In this document: positions 28,781-38,526 of the stretch, piece after piece | Position numbering within the stretch: the stretch's first letter is position 1 | Layout of the letters: each line of letters starts with the position of its first letter | Source: Candidatus Poribacteria bacterium | GTDB lineage: Bacteria > Poribacteria > WGA-4E > WGA-3G | Length of the DNA: 64,000 nt | Direction of reading: 5' to 3' | Assembly: GCA_022825665.1 (NCBI GenBank) | Contig: JAJDWI010000004.1 | Coordinates: 16,248-80,247, forward strand | Made by a program: the position numbers and the translations under genes | Notes under the pieces: model-generated | The model's database searches: none | What the model saw: only the letters and a program-made list of their open reading frames with translations | What the model was told of the DNA's origin: nothing

Positions 28781-29956
28781 TTATGGACAAACAAACTTCC
28801 CCAAGATCTTTCCACACATTGCCCCAGTCGCATTCGGTACATTGCTAAGATTCCCGTGCATCGCCTCGTTAGCGAGAATAGCAAAAGCAATTGCCTCTTT
28901 TGCATCACCAGAAACCCCAGTTTCTGAGACATCAACAACACGGATCGGATCAAACGCATCGGCAAGACCACGCATGATCAGCGGATTCCGCGTACCACCA
29001 CCACTGACGTACAATATGTTCAATGGTGTTTTTTCCTCAACAAAATCCGTATAATAGCGATAGATACTCTCAACTGTCAATGCAGTTAACGTAGCAAGTC
29101 CGTCATATTCTGATATTTTCTGATCCTTAATCTGCTGCAAACAGTTGTTCGCGTAGGTTATTCCAAACATTTCGCGTCCTGTTGTTTTCGGTGGTGTTAA
29201 ATCAAAAAACGGATTTTCCAGCCATTGCTTCAAGAGTGTAACACAGACTTTGCCTTGCCTCGCGAGTTCAGCATCTTCATCAAACTGCTTCACACCGTCA
29301 GTTATCTTTTCTACGCATGCGTCCAGAATCATATTACCAGGACCTGTGTCTGATGCATGTACTTCTTCTATACCGCAACCTGCTGGCAGCACTGTCAGAT
29401 TAGCAATACCACCAATGTTTAAAAGTCCAATTGTCTGTGTTGCATGATGAAATAGCAGATAATCAATATAAGAAACCAAAGGTGCACCTGCACCACCAGC
29501 AGCAACATCTGCTACACGGAAATCAGCGACGGTTGGAATGCCTGTCTCATGTGCAATCACTGCAGGTTCACCAATCTGTAGTGTTGCGGGGACAGAAGCC
29601 TTGGGTAAGTGGTGAATCGTTTGCCCATGAGAACCGATGAGATCAACCTGAGTTGGTGGTATGTCGATCTTATCCAGCACTGTCAAAACACTCTCTGCAA
29701 ATAATTTTCCTATCATGAAATTCATTGTGCAGATTTCATCAACTCGTGCCGTTTCAACACTAAAAAGGTCAAAGATTCGTGATCGTATCTCAGATGTGTA
29801 TGGAATCGTCTCAAACGCCTTCAGTTCTATTTCGGTAGTCAATGCTGACCCCGAAACTTCAACGAGCGCGACATCCACGCCATCTGCGGATGTGCCGCTC
29901 ATTAAACCGACAATTAGTTTCTTCTCTTTCTGTAGCAGATCGTAAAATGGTTTCAT
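28781..29956 (-). CDS. anmK: Anhydro-N-acetylmuramic acid kinase
   Basis: AnmK phosphorylates and opens 1,6-anhydro-MurNAc to give MurNAc-6-phosphate in peptidoglycan recycling. The protein shows LIVGLMSGTSADGVDVALVE (ATP and substrate loop), the acidic DTGPGNMILDA segment and C-terminal LYVSGGGTRNPLIM. With ATG 29956 it is 391 aa; the longer track ORF adds 29 unlikely residues. It is last in a minus-strand operon with namZ (13-base gap) and a serine hydrolase. Cytoplasmic. murQ is not in the window. Confidence 0.93.
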   Translation of the reverse strand: MKPFYDLLQKEKKLIVGLMSGTSADGVDVALVEVSGSALTTEIELKAFETIPYTSEIRSRIFDLFSVETARVDEICTMNFMIGKLFAESVLTVLDKIDIPPTQVDLIGSHGQTIHHLPKASVPATLQIGEPAVIAHETGIPTVADFRVADVAAGGAGAPLVSYIDYLLFHHATQTIGLLNIGGIANLTVLPAGCGIEEVHASDTGPGNMILDACVEKITDGVKQFDEDAELARQGKVCVTLLKQWLENPFFDLTPPKTTGREMFGITYANNCLQQIKDQKISEYDGLATLTALTVESIYRYYTDFVEEKTPLNILYVSGGGTRNPLIMRGLADAFDPIRVVDVSETGVSGDAKEAIAFAILANEAMHGNLSNVPNATGAMCGKILGKFVCP

Positions 29957-29969
29957 GTTTATTTTTCGG

Positions 29970-31115
29970 TTAATACAACAAATACGGTTTTCTTCGCTCT
30001 CGGAATCTTTCCACCTCAACTGACCACGACTCAACAATTTCATCGCAAGGAATTCCTGCTAACAAGGAATTACGCAAAGACACGCTACCTGAAAGTCTAT
30101 CAAAGTGTGTTTCTTTAAACTCAAATTCATTAGGGTGTGTATCAATTAACAACCGTAGCATCCATATTGCAATTTCAACAGAGGTTACCTGTTTCTGATT
30201 GGTAGTATGTATTGCCACGCCATGACACACTTCGTCTTTAAATTTAGAAAACTGTGGTGTAAATGTAATCGGATGGAAAAGGACACCTGAGAACTGAAGT
30301 TCGTTCAATTGCGCTGTCAACTTCTGATTATCTATCCACGGTGCACCAATATATTCAAAAGGCTTTGTCGTTCCGCGTCCCTCACTTACATTTGTACCTT
30401 CAAATAGACATGTCCCCGGATATAACGTTGCAGTTTCAAGCGTTGGCATATTTGGGGAAGGTGGCACCCAGAATAGACCTGTTTCGTCATACCACATTTC
30501 TCGATTCCATCCGTCCATTTGAGCAATCTTGAGCGGAAATCGACATCTTTGTTCAACGTGGAATAGAGATGCAATTTCTCCGATTGTCATTCCATAACGC
30601 ACTGGGATTGGATACGGTCCGACAAGTGATGTGTAGTCAGATTCTAACATAGGTCCCTCTATACGAACACCACCTATTGGATTTGGTCGATCTGCAACAA
30701 TACACTCAACACATTTATCCGATTCCATTGCGGATTCAAGTGCTTTCATTACCTCCAGCAACGTGCCAAGATATGTATAATACCGCGTCCCTACATCCTG
30801 TATATCGTAGATAAGCACATCTATGTTGTTTAGAATGTCTGTCCATGCAATCGGGGTTGTCCCGTATAAACTATAAACTTGTATCTGGTTTTGAGAATGT
30901 TTTGAATCTTCTATCTTCACGCCATCCTGCGCTGCGCCCCACAACCCGTGCTCAGGTGAAAATAGCGCGACCAAATTGGCACATTCGCTTAACAACGTTA
31001 TATTTTGGGTTAAGTTTTTATCAACACCGGTGTGATTGGTTAGCAATCCGACAGATTTATCCTTGAGCCATTCCTGCTTGTTTGTCAAGAGTTGGGTGAT
31101 ACCGAGTTTAATCAT
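29970..31115 (-). CDS. namZ: Exo-beta-N-acetylmuramidase NamZ (DUF1343/YbbC)
   Basis: 381-aa DUF1343 protein. Family marks: SVGLLTNHTGVDKNL, LFSPEHGLWG, YDIQDVGTRYYTY and PNPIGG. NamZ of Bacillus removes MurNAc from non-reducing ends of cell-wall chains. No signal peptide is seen at MIKLGITQLL, so it may act inside the cell or be exported by another route. Its start codon overlaps the serine hydrolase's end by 4 bases (31112-31115), showing translational coupling. Together with AnmK this makes a small MurNAc salvage unit. Confidence 0.9.
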   Translation of the reverse strand: MIKLGITQLLTNKQEWLKDKSVGLLTNHTGVDKNLTQNITLLSECANLVALFSPEHGLWGAAQDGVKIEDSKHSQNQIQVYSLYGTTPIAWTDILNNIDVLIYDIQDVGTRYYTYLGTLLEVMKALESAMESDKCVECIVADRPNPIGGVRIEGPMLESDYTSLVGPYPIPVRYGMTIGEIASLFHVEQRCRFPLKIAQMDGWNREMWYDETGLFWVPPSPNMPTLETATLYPGTCLFEGTNVSEGRGTTKPFEYIGAPWIDNQKLTAQLNELQFSGVLFHPITFTPQFSKFKDEVCHGVAIHTTNQKQVTSVEIAIWMLRLLIDTHPNEFEFKETHFDRLSGSVSLRNSLLAGIPCDEIVESWSVEVERFRERRKPYLLY

Positions 31116-32173
31116 CCGAAGACAATCCTATGGAATTGGTTGCGACATTCAATGATACCAGTCCGTTGCGCATCAGGATGAACCCGATTTGTCAATAGAA
31201 TTGCAGCCAACCCTTTTTCAAGGTCAATTCGTATTGAAGTGCCAGTGAAACCAGTATGGTACATTGACCCATCAGCAAGGATGTGCCAACCGATACTACG
31301 TTGTTCGGCAGCATCAGACGGGGACTGCGGTGTGGCAAATGCTTTTATACTATCAGTTGACAAAAACTTACCATCATCTTGAAGAATCATCTGACAAAAG
31401 GTGATAAGGTCCCTGGCATTAGAAAACAACCCCGCATTACCGGATACTCCACCGAGGTAATTGGCATTTTCATCGTGAACCTCTCCGATGATAACACCTT
31501 CTCGCCAGTTATGACCACGGTAATAGCGACCGTGCTGTCCTGACTTTACCATTCTACGTTCAAAGCTATTTGAGTCCTCTGTCGCAGCACAGTTATCGTG
31601 TATCTGTGATGGTGGGTTGTATAGTGTGCGGTTCATTTTGAGTAGATTAAAGATGGTGTCATGTGCCAAAATGTCTAACGGCTCTCCCATAATGGTAGAG
31701 ATAAGTTTTCCCATAAGGATATATCCTAAACAACTGTAGGTTACCTTTTCACCGGGAGTACTTTCAAGCGGCGTGTTTCCCAAGTGTTCTGTCACATCTT
31801 CGGGGGAATCTGTTTCAATATAGAGCGGCTTCCATGCAGGTAAACCAGATGTATGCGTGAGAAGGTGGCGACACGTTATGTTCGGTTTTTTGAATGCTGG
31901 TAGATATGTTTGTGCTGGTTCGTCTAATGACAACTTGCCAGATGCTACCAATTGCATCGTGAGTGTACCGATGACAATAGGTTTTGTCAGGGAAGCGAGG
32001 TCAAACAACGTGTCGTTTAGCATTGGTGCTTGCTTCGGTTTGATGATACGATTTCCAAACGCTGCATGGTATATCACCTCGTCTTCTGTGAGGATCGCGA
32101 CAACAGCACCGGGGAATATCTGTTCGGTTATCTTCTCTTCAATGAGTGTTGAAATTGCTTGAACATTCATCAT
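31112..32173 (-). CDS. Serine hydrolase, class C beta-lactamase/penicillin-binding fold (YbbE/AmlB-like)
   Basis: 353 aa. The SxxK motif is in FDLASLTKPIV near residue 60, and the second motif region TYSCLGYILMG has Tyr-Ser-Cys instead of the more usual Tyr-x-Asn. HTGFTGTS near the C-terminus fills the KTG-like position, as in EstB/YbbE proteins. In Bacillus a similar protein is encoded beside namZ in the MurNAc recycling operon, so a peptide- or ester-cleaving role on wall fragments is the best guess. No clear signal peptide. First gene of the operon. Confidence 0.82.
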   Translation of the reverse strand: MMNVQAISTLIEEKITEQIFPGAVVAILTEDEVIYHAAFGNRIIKPKQAPMLNDTLFDLASLTKPIVIGTLTMQLVASGKLSLDEPAQTYLPAFKKPNITCRHLLTHTSGLPAWKPLYIETDSPEDVTEHLGNTPLESTPGEKVTYSCLGYILMGKLISTIMGEPLDILAHDTIFNLLKMNRTLYNPPSQIHDNCAATEDSNSFERRMVKSGQHGRYYRGHNWREGVIIGEVHDENANYLGGVSGNAGLFSNARDLITFCQMILQDDGKFLSTDSIKAFATPQSPSDAAEQRSIGWHILADGSMYHTGFTGTSIRIDLEKGLAAILLTNRVHPDAQRTGIIECRNQFHRIVFG

Positions 32174-32291
32174 TCACAAGTGTATCTTATTTTAAGCACG
32201 GTGTCAATAGGATTGTTCAGTAGCATTCAATAGTCGGAATTTACTATAGATGATCGGACACGTGGTCATTTAACGCACATTTCTTTTGTTC

Positions 32292-32321
32292 TTGCCTTAG
32301 CGACAGATGTTATGCTAAACT
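32292..32321 (+). promoter_or_regulatory. Promoter candidate for the cupin gene
   Basis: TTGCCT (32292-32297), an 18-base spacer and TAAACT (32316-32321). TTATGCTAAACT is identical to the string at 17722-17733. Confidence 0.5.
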
Positions 32322-32374
32322 ATAGCAAAATCGTGAATTTCGATTTAATCTCAATAGAATAGAATCGAGGACTG

Positions 32375-32749
32375 ATGTCATCTATAACAGATCCATCTAA
32401 AGTATTATCAGAGATAATGACAACCGAAAAACCTTGGGGACGCTTTATCCAATACGTCCTAAATCAACCAGTTACCGTTAAAATTTTGGAGATACGTGCT
32501 GGTGAACAGGTAAGTTATCAATATCACCATCATCGGAGTGAGTTGTGGATACCGCTTGACGAAGGCGCATGTATTCGGATTGAAAACAAGGTTTTGCATC
32601 CGGAACCGATGGAACCGGTTTTCATTCCACAAGGTGCAAAGCATCAGCTTATTGGCGAATCACAAGATTATCGAATACTTGAGATTGCTTTCGGACACTT
32701 TGATGAGGAGGACATTGTTCGCCTTAACGATAAATATGGAAGGGCTTAA
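32375..32749 (+). CDS. Stand-alone mannose-6-phosphate isomerase type II-like cupin
   Basis: 124-aa single cupin that matches the C-terminal isomerase half of ManC/AlgA-type enzymes: EKPWGRFIQYV, then ISYQYHHHRSE-like metal site (SYQYHHHRSELW), then FIPQGAKHQLIG with the last histidine. These bind zinc and interconvert mannose-6-phosphate and fructose-6-phosphate, or simply bind sugar nucleotides. The nucleotidyltransferase half is missing, which is common for free-standing copies. GAGG lies 4 bases before ATG. PGI lies 0.9 kb downstream, both dealing with fructose-6-phosphate. Confidence 0.8.
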   Translation: MSSITDPSKVLSEIMTTEKPWGRFIQYVLNQPVTVKILEIRAGEQVSYQYHHHRSELWIPLDEGACIRIENKVLHPEPMEPVFIPQGAKHQLIGESQDYRILEIAFGHFDEEDIVRLNDKYGRA

Positions 32750-32803
32750 AGGTAAGCAGTGATAGTAAAATCTTAACCCAAATTGACAATTGAGGAGACT
32801 ACC

Positions 32804-33586
32804 ATGAATCACCTGAAGAATTATCGGATATTGATTTGTGCTGTTCTACTGTTGATTAACTTTATTATGTCAGGGTTTGGACAAGGAGAGAAAGCAGATT
32901 CCCTCGTAGGACATTGGACATTTGAAAAGGGGATTGAACTGGAAGATTTAACGGGTAACTTCGCGGATATTACGCTCGTGGGTGCTGAGATTAAGGGTGG
33001 ACAATTGAATATTGACCTTGGCAAATGGGCAATTGCGAGTGGATATGACGGACCAGATATAGAGGAAAAAACACTGGTGTCGTGGGCAAGTATGGATGAC
33101 CTTGACATACAGAAAGGATCAATATTAACCATTGATCGCCTCTCTGATCCAACATTTGATGGAATTGTTTTTGGAGAACGCCAGAATCGTCGTTGGATGG
33201 CAGGTAGTGGGTGGTTTCACCGCACCAAAGACCCTGAACCCGGTTTTGAGGAAAAGCAAACCGGAGTACTGGTAATGATAGCAATTTCGTATGAGAATGA
33301 TAATGGGACTGCACGCGTGAGATTATACCGGAATGGGGACGAAATCGGCGACTACACATTTGGTCAATTCGTAACTTTCGCAAACAGCGATGCGGAGGCT
33401 ATTTGGGGGAAACGTCACGGTGGATTAGGTGGCGGTCCTGGTGACCTTGACGTGCACATTGAAGATTCACGGATATATGCTGATGTTCTCAGTCAAGCAG
33501 AGATTAAAAAGTTGATACCAGATTCACTTGAAGTAGATGCACAAGGTAAAATCGCTACGACTTGGGCGAGAATAAAGGTTAGATAG
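32804..33586 (+). CDS. Exported LamG/concanavalin A-like lectin-fold protein
   Basis: ATG 32804 is preferred over 32783 because GAGGAG lies 7 bases before it. 260 aa: signal peptide residues 6-27 (YRILICAVLLLINFIMSGFG), then DSLVGHWTFEKGIELEDLTG, the usual opening of a LamG jelly-roll, and the late IEDSRIYADVLSQAEIKKL segment. Such domains bind glycans or proteins outside the cell. No catalytic domain. It is separated from PGI by 33 bases. Confidence 0.78.
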   Translation: MNHLKNYRILICAVLLLINFIMSGFGQGEKADSLVGHWTFEKGIELEDLTGNFADITLVGAEIKGGQLNIDLGKWAIASGYDGPDIEEKTLVSWASMDDLDIQKGSILTIDRLSDPTFDGIVFGERQNRRWMAGSGWFHRTKDPEPGFEEKQTGVLVMIAISYENDNGTARVRLYRNGDEIGDYTFGQFVTFANSDAEAIWGKRHGGLGGGPGDLDVHIEDSRIYADVLSQAEIKKLIPDSLEVDAQGKIATTWARIKVR

Positions 33587-33619
33587 ACATTATTCTTGGA
33601 GGTAAAAAGAACAATATTA

Positions 33620-35053
33620 ATGGATTCGATTACAAAACAGATAGAGTTAGGAAGCGAATCGGGTTTAAGACTAAGAATGCTTATCTGTGCAGATACTGGT
33701 GCGCAAGATGCAGATGCACTGGTCAATGAACGTTTGGAAAATATTCAGGCACTGTTTAATGAAGAGATGGACGCGCCACTATCTGTATTAGAACAAAACC
33801 TACGTGCATGGACCCGTAGTCATCTGCAGACAGAACATATACAGCAGGTTCTTGATCTTTCTAATAAAGTGAGAGACGATTTTTCTGTCTTGGTGACTGT
33901 TGGAATCGGTGGTTCCGACTTGAGTGCACGCGTGTTCCACGAAATCGCCAATCACCCATATCACAATCTTCTGACAACATCTGAACGGGGTGGTGCACCA
34001 GAGGTCTACTTTACAGGTGATACGTTCGACCCGCATCGACTTAAAGCATTGCTTGATATGCTGAAATCCCGCAACTTGCTGCACAAAACGCTTTTCAATG
34101 TTATTAGCAAGTCGGGCAAAACAGGTGAAACCCTCGCAACGCTAATGATTATCCAGGAGAGACTACAGCAGGAATTAGGGAATTGGCGTAACCAAATTGT
34201 CGCAACAACTGGCTTGTCTGACAAAAGCCTTCTTTATCAATTTCATCAAGAATCTTCCTTCTACGGTATTCTTCCTGTTCCCGATGGTGTTGGTGGTCGT
34301 TTTTCTGCTTTTTCTCCTGTCGGTCTGTTTTTCTTGGCAATCACAGCTGGTGCAGGAGAGAGACCGAAGGATAGAATACGCGCTGCGGTTGAAGGCATAC
34401 AACATGCTGATAGGAACTTTCAACAACCCTATGCACATCCTGACAACAGTGCATATCATCTTGCACTATGGCTTGACTCTGTTGAGAAATATTACAGCGC
34501 AGGTAGTATTGTCTTCTACAATTACGCAGATAACAGTCGTCTCGGTGAATGGTTTGTTCAACTCTATACCGAATCTATACAAGAAAACGGAATAGGATCA
34601 AACGTTATTGCTGCGAAAGGTCCTACGAGTAATCATTCCATTCTTAACGGTATCCTTGCCGGTCCAAAAGATAAAGCAATCCTTTTTATCCATTGGGAAA
34701 ATCTTGGTGCAGATTTGACAATCCCCAGTGGAAATGAAGGCAGTAGTTTAGAGGCGTTTAAAGGGCTTTCAATGAACGATAGTCAGACTGCTTCTTATCG
34801 GGGGACAGAGATGGATTTCACTGAAAAAGATATTCCAAATGTCACGCTAACACTACCAAGTCGAGATATTAGAAATCTATGTCAATTGATGCGAACACTC
34901 ATGGATACGGTTGCGGTTAAAGGTAGATTACAAGAACTCCACCTTACCGATGGTGTGCCGATACTTGAAAAAGAGTTAACCTACCATCAATCGGCTGTTG
35001 AGGGATATAAAAAGCGTACCGAAGAAATTGCACGTAATATGAAAAGGGGTTAG
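33620..35053 (+). CDS. pgi: Glucose-6-phosphate isomerase
   Basis: PGI interconverts glucose-6-phosphate and fructose-6-phosphate. Seen: VTVGIGGSDLSARVF (phosphate loop), VISKSGKTGETLAT, and GGRFSAFSPVGLFFLA, the PGI signature. The C-terminal part has YHQSAVEGYKKRTEEIARN near the end. 477 aa, within the family range. ATG 33620 is likely although the GGAGG is 17 bases upstream; the TTG at 33596 in the track lies on that GGAGG and is unlikely. Cytoplasmic. Confidence 0.92.
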   Translation: MDSITKQIELGSESGLRLRMLICADTGAQDADALVNERLENIQALFNEEMDAPLSVLEQNLRAWTRSHLQTEHIQQVLDLSNKVRDDFSVLVTVGIGGSDLSARVFHEIANHPYHNLLTTSERGGAPEVYFTGDTFDPHRLKALLDMLKSRNLLHKTLFNVISKSGKTGETLATLMIIQERLQQELGNWRNQIVATTGLSDKSLLYQFHQESSFYGILPVPDGVGGRFSAFSPVGLFFLAITAGAGERPKDRIRAAVEGIQHADRNFQQPYAHPDNSAYHLALWLDSVEKYYSAGSIVFYNYADNSRLGEWFVQLYTESIQENGIGSNVIAAKGPTSNHSILNGILAGPKDKAILFIHWENLGADLTIPSGNEGSSLEAFKGLSMNDSQTASYRGTEMDFTEKDIPNVTLTLPSRDIRNLCQLMRTLMDTVAVKGRLQELHLTDGVPILEKELTYHQSAVEGYKKRTEEIARNMKRG

Positions 35054-35118
35054 TAGTACTTTATCTTTCTTATATTTGCTGTTGCTAATTCATTCCATGT
35101 TCAACGAGAACTGTCCGT

Positions 35119-37020
35119 ATGAGATATTCCCAAAGAGTTATCAATAAATTATCTGCAATTCGCCTTCAAAACAAGATATTCTTCACGTATAGCTTGGTAT
35201 TCCTACTGATGTTCGCTGTCATTTTTGGCATTGCCAGTGTTCTGATTGACCGCACTTTTAGTGAACAACTGGACAAAGAGGTTGTTGAGTTACAATCAAA
35301 TATATCCAACAATTATACGTTATTTGTTAATTCTATCCGAACTGAGGTCCAAGCAAAAGGTGAGGACAAAGATACACGGGACACCGTAGAAAGAGCACAA
35401 AGCGGGGGTAATAGATATATTTCAGTAACCAATTTTGATGTTTTTGAATGCGGTAACACTGAAGGGATATTGGTCTTGAGTAACCGGATAGATGAACATC
35501 GTTATGGGGATAGAGTGATTGATATTACTAACGCTACAATGGAGTTGTCATACAAAGAAGGTAAAGGAACAATTCGTGAACGCGTCATTGAAAGCGGTGA
35601 TGATCCGCAATTGGTGGTTGAGGTCACACAGTGGTGGGATTGGGGATATGTAACAGGTGGACGTTCTCTGCAAAAATGGTTAAGAGTTGAAATGTTGAGC
35701 CAACCGTCTGAACATCCAATTTTTCTTGTAAAAAGAAAAGATGAACAAGAGGAATGGATACCATTAAATAGTGTTGCCTACCAAACACCGACTATAAAGA
35801 TGGAGTGGGAGAAACAGAAGCAAGTACATCAGGAAGAAGGGAAACCGGTTGAGGAGTTGGTGGTTACCTTGGAGGATTTACAAGAACAGGATGTAACACA
35901 AACATTAGAGGAAGAGGAACGTACCCGTACCTTTACTGTTGTTCGGGCAGATATCTTGAGTACACCTTTTTCGGATACGCAAAAATTGCCTTTTGTGGAA
36001 TTAATTATCGCATATTCACACCAGTACCGTATTCAATGGCAAGATCAGATGCGGATTATCTTGTTATGGAGCATCGGTGGTTGTGCAGTCTTAGTCTACT
36101 GTATCAGTTACCTTGTAAGTCGACGTATCACTCGTCCCATTGCACAACTTCAGCAAGGAGTAGGTGAAATCGGGGCAGGTAATCTTACTTATCAAATTGC
36201 CGTTCAATCTAAAGGAGAGGTCGGTGAACTTGCAGATGGATTTAATCAGATGGCATTGGCTTTGAAACAGAGCTTGGAGGAGTATAAAGCAGCTGAGAGA
36301 ATCGCAGTATGGCGCGATGTCGCAAGACAACTCGCACATGAAGTCAAAAATCCTTTATTTCCAATCCGACTCTCAGTTGAGAACTTGCAAGCCGCAAAAA
36401 ATAGACCAGAAATCTTTGAGAACATTTTTGATGAGTGCACGGACACAATTATTGAAGAAGTTGACCGTATACGTGAACTAATAGATGAGTTTCATCAATA
36501 TGCACGCTTGCCAGTACCTGACAGATACCCAATTGATTTAAATGACATCGTAGACGCTGTGCTAAAATTGTATATGGAATTATCCCAAGCACAAAACATA
36601 ACAGTCGAAAAACAAACGGGTGCGTTACCTCCTCTCTCCTTAGACAGAGAACAGATGGAGCGCGCAGTTGGAAATCTTGTCAAGAACGCAATTGAAGCCA
36701 TGCCAGATGGTGGAACGCTCACGCTACGGACTTATGCTACATCTAATAATGGCAACCTTATCTCTCTTGAAGTTCAAGATAATGGACACGGTATGTCCGA
36801 AGAGACACGAAAACATCTATTTACACCAGACTATACCACAAAAGCTTATGGAACAGGTCTCGGCATGGCAATTGTCAGACGCATTATTACCGTTCACGGA
36901 GGAGAGATCGCAGTAGAATCGGAGGAGAACGTCGGAACAACAATACGGATTACCTTTAACGAAGCCTCATATCTTACAGAGACTATACCTGTTCTAACAT
37001 CACCCGAACCCATGAATTAA
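35119..37020 (+). CDS. Membrane sensor histidine kinase, NtrY-like
   Basis: 633 aa. First membrane segment near residues 24-46, a large extracytoplasmic domain of about 265 residues, a second segment near 313-333, then HAMP (RRITRPIAQLQQGVGEIGAGN). The phosphoacceptor site is in LAHEVKNPLFPI near residue 410. ATPase boxes follow: N in LVKNAIEAMPDGG, G1 DNGHGMS and G2 GTGLGMAIV. HEVKNPL without a PAS domain resembles NtrY-type kinases. The sigma54 regulator follows after 58 bases, its evident partner. Signal unknown. Confidence 0.9.
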   Translation: MRYSQRVINKLSAIRLQNKIFFTYSLVFLLMFAVIFGIASVLIDRTFSEQLDKEVVELQSNISNNYTLFVNSIRTEVQAKGEDKDTRDTVERAQSGGNRYISVTNFDVFECGNTEGILVLSNRIDEHRYGDRVIDITNATMELSYKEGKGTIRERVIESGDDPQLVVEVTQWWDWGYVTGGRSLQKWLRVEMLSQPSEHPIFLVKRKDEQEEWIPLNSVAYQTPTIKMEWEKQKQVHQEEGKPVEELVVTLEDLQEQDVTQTLEEEERTRTFTVVRADILSTPFSDTQKLPFVELIIAYSHQYRIQWQDQMRIILLWSIGGCAVLVYCISYLVSRRITRPIAQLQQGVGEIGAGNLTYQIAVQSKGEVGELADGFNQMALALKQSLEEYKAAERIAVWRDVARQLAHEVKNPLFPIRLSVENLQAAKNRPEIFENIFDECTDTIIEEVDRIRELIDEFHQYARLPVPDRYPIDLNDIVDAVLKLYMELSQAQNITVEKQTGALPPLSLDREQMERAVGNLVKNAIEAMPDGGTLTLRTYATSNNGNLISLEVQDNGHGMSEETRKHLFTPDYTTKAYGTGLGMAIVRRIITVHGGEIAVESEENVGTTIRITFNEASYLTETIPVLTSPEPMN

Positions 37021-37078
37021 GTGCTATATGCTGGTGATTAAGAGATCTGTCAACAGATAATATATGTAGAGGAAAAAT

Positions 37079-38458
37079 ATGAATACGATTCTCATTGTAG
37101 ATGACGAAAAAAATATATTGAAAATGCTTTCACAAGGGTTAAGTATCCAAGGATACAAAACTTTAACTGCCGCAAGTGGAGAAAAAGCATTACAACTATG
37201 TGCATCTCAGGATGTTGATCTCGTGCTGTTGGATATTATGATGGAAAACGGCATAGATGGTGTTGAGACATTAATAAAACTGCTTGAACAACAACCTGAT
37301 CTTAATGTTGTGATGATGTCCGCACAACAGGATATTGAGATCGCTTTAAAAACACTGGAACTCGGTGCAAAACGGTATATCACAAAACCGGTCAGTATGG
37401 ATAAAATCTTATCTAATATCGAACCGTATTTAGAACTTTCTCGGTTAGCAAAAGAAAATGAAATTCTCAAATCACAAATTGCTGATGAAGATGAAATGGT
37501 CGGAGAAAGTTCTGTGATTTTAAAACTTCGCACAGAAATTCGGCAGGTCGCAGCAAGTAATCTTGGGGTGCTTATCTCTGGGGAAAATGGAACAGGTAAG
37601 CAGCTTGTCGCCAATGCAATTCATAGATATAGCAAACGTTCTGATAAACCCTTTATTCCGTTAAACTGCGCAGCTCTACCCGAAGAACTTGTTGAAAGCG
37701 AACTCTTCGGGCATGAACGCGGCGCATTTACTGGTGCTGATTCTATGCGACAAGGACGCTTTGAGCTTGCTGACGGTGGAACACTTTTCCTTGATGAAAT
37801 CGGGGATATGACCCTAAAGGCACAGGCAAAAGTACTACGCGTGCTTGAATATGGAGAGGTAGAACGACTCGGAAGTCAGCAGATTCGAAATGTTGATGTC
37901 CGAATCATCGCCGCGACTAATAAGAATCTCCCAGAAGAAATTGAACAAGGACAGTTCCGAACAGACCTATATTATCGTCTCAAAATTGTCCCTATAGATG
38001 TCCCGCCGCTACGCGCACGATTAGACGATATACCCTTGTTAGTTAAATATTTTGCTGAACGGCTACAAAAGAATATGGCTTCTACCCCGAAAACCTTCGC
38101 ATCAGAAGCTTATCCTGTTTTTCAATCTTACCACTGGCCCGGCAACATACGTGAACTAAAAAATATCGTTGAACGGCTACTCATTATGGTGAACCGAGAA
38201 ATTATCCAACCAAATGATGTTAATGAAATCTTACCTCTCGAAAAAGATCACATACAAATCTTGGATGTCGCTTCTGCCTACCAACCGAATACACCGTTGA
38301 GTGCTATGGTAGATTCAGCGGAATCGGAATGTATACTTGCAGCTTTGAATGAAAACGGTTGGAATATAAAGAGAACTGCCGATGTGTTGGATGTGGAAAG
38401 AAGTAATTTATACAAAAAGATGAGCAAGTACAATATTACGCGTCCCGATGTGACTTAA
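37079..38458 (+). CDS. Sigma54-dependent response regulator, NtrC/NtrX family
   Basis: 459 aa with three domains. Receiver: MNTILIVDDEKN, phospho-Asp in LVLLDIMMENG near residue 52, Lys in ITKPVS. AAA+: GENGTGKQLV Walker A, the sigma54-contacting loop GAFTGA, GGTLFLDEIGDM Walker B. C-terminal Fis-type helix-turn-helix: NGWNIKRTADVLDVERSNLY. GAFTGA is intact, so activation of sigma54 promoters is expected. The Walker A residue after GTGK is Gln instead of the common Glu. Targets are unknown; I found no clear -24/-12 promoter in the window. Partner kinase upstream. Confidence 0.93.
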   Translation: MNTILIVDDEKNILKMLSQGLSIQGYKTLTAASGEKALQLCASQDVDLVLLDIMMENGIDGVETLIKLLEQQPDLNVVMMSAQQDIEIALKTLELGAKRYITKPVSMDKILSNIEPYLELSRLAKENEILKSQIADEDEMVGESSVILKLRTEIRQVAASNLGVLISGENGTGKQLVANAIHRYSKRSDKPFIPLNCAALPEELVESELFGHERGAFTGADSMRQGRFELADGGTLFLDEIGDMTLKAQAKVLRVLEYGEVERLGSQQIRNVDVRIIAATNKNLPEEIEQGQFRTDLYYRLKIVPIDVPPLRARLDDIPLLVKYFAERLQKNMASTPKTFASEAYPVFQSYHWPGNIRELKNIVERLLIMVNREIIQPNDVNEILPLEKDHIQILDVASAYQPNTPLSAMVDSAESECILAALNENGWNIKRTADVLDVERSNLYKKMSKYNITRPDVT

Positions 38459-38526
38459 AGGTAGTAGGCACACTCCGGGGAATGTCTAACGGCATTCATA
38501 CCGTTGATTTGGTGTGCTGTAAATAT

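Noticed and set aside
34149-34595. Several ORFs within pgi on both strands
   Set aside because: They overlap the PGI signature regions, which are clearly coding in the main frame.
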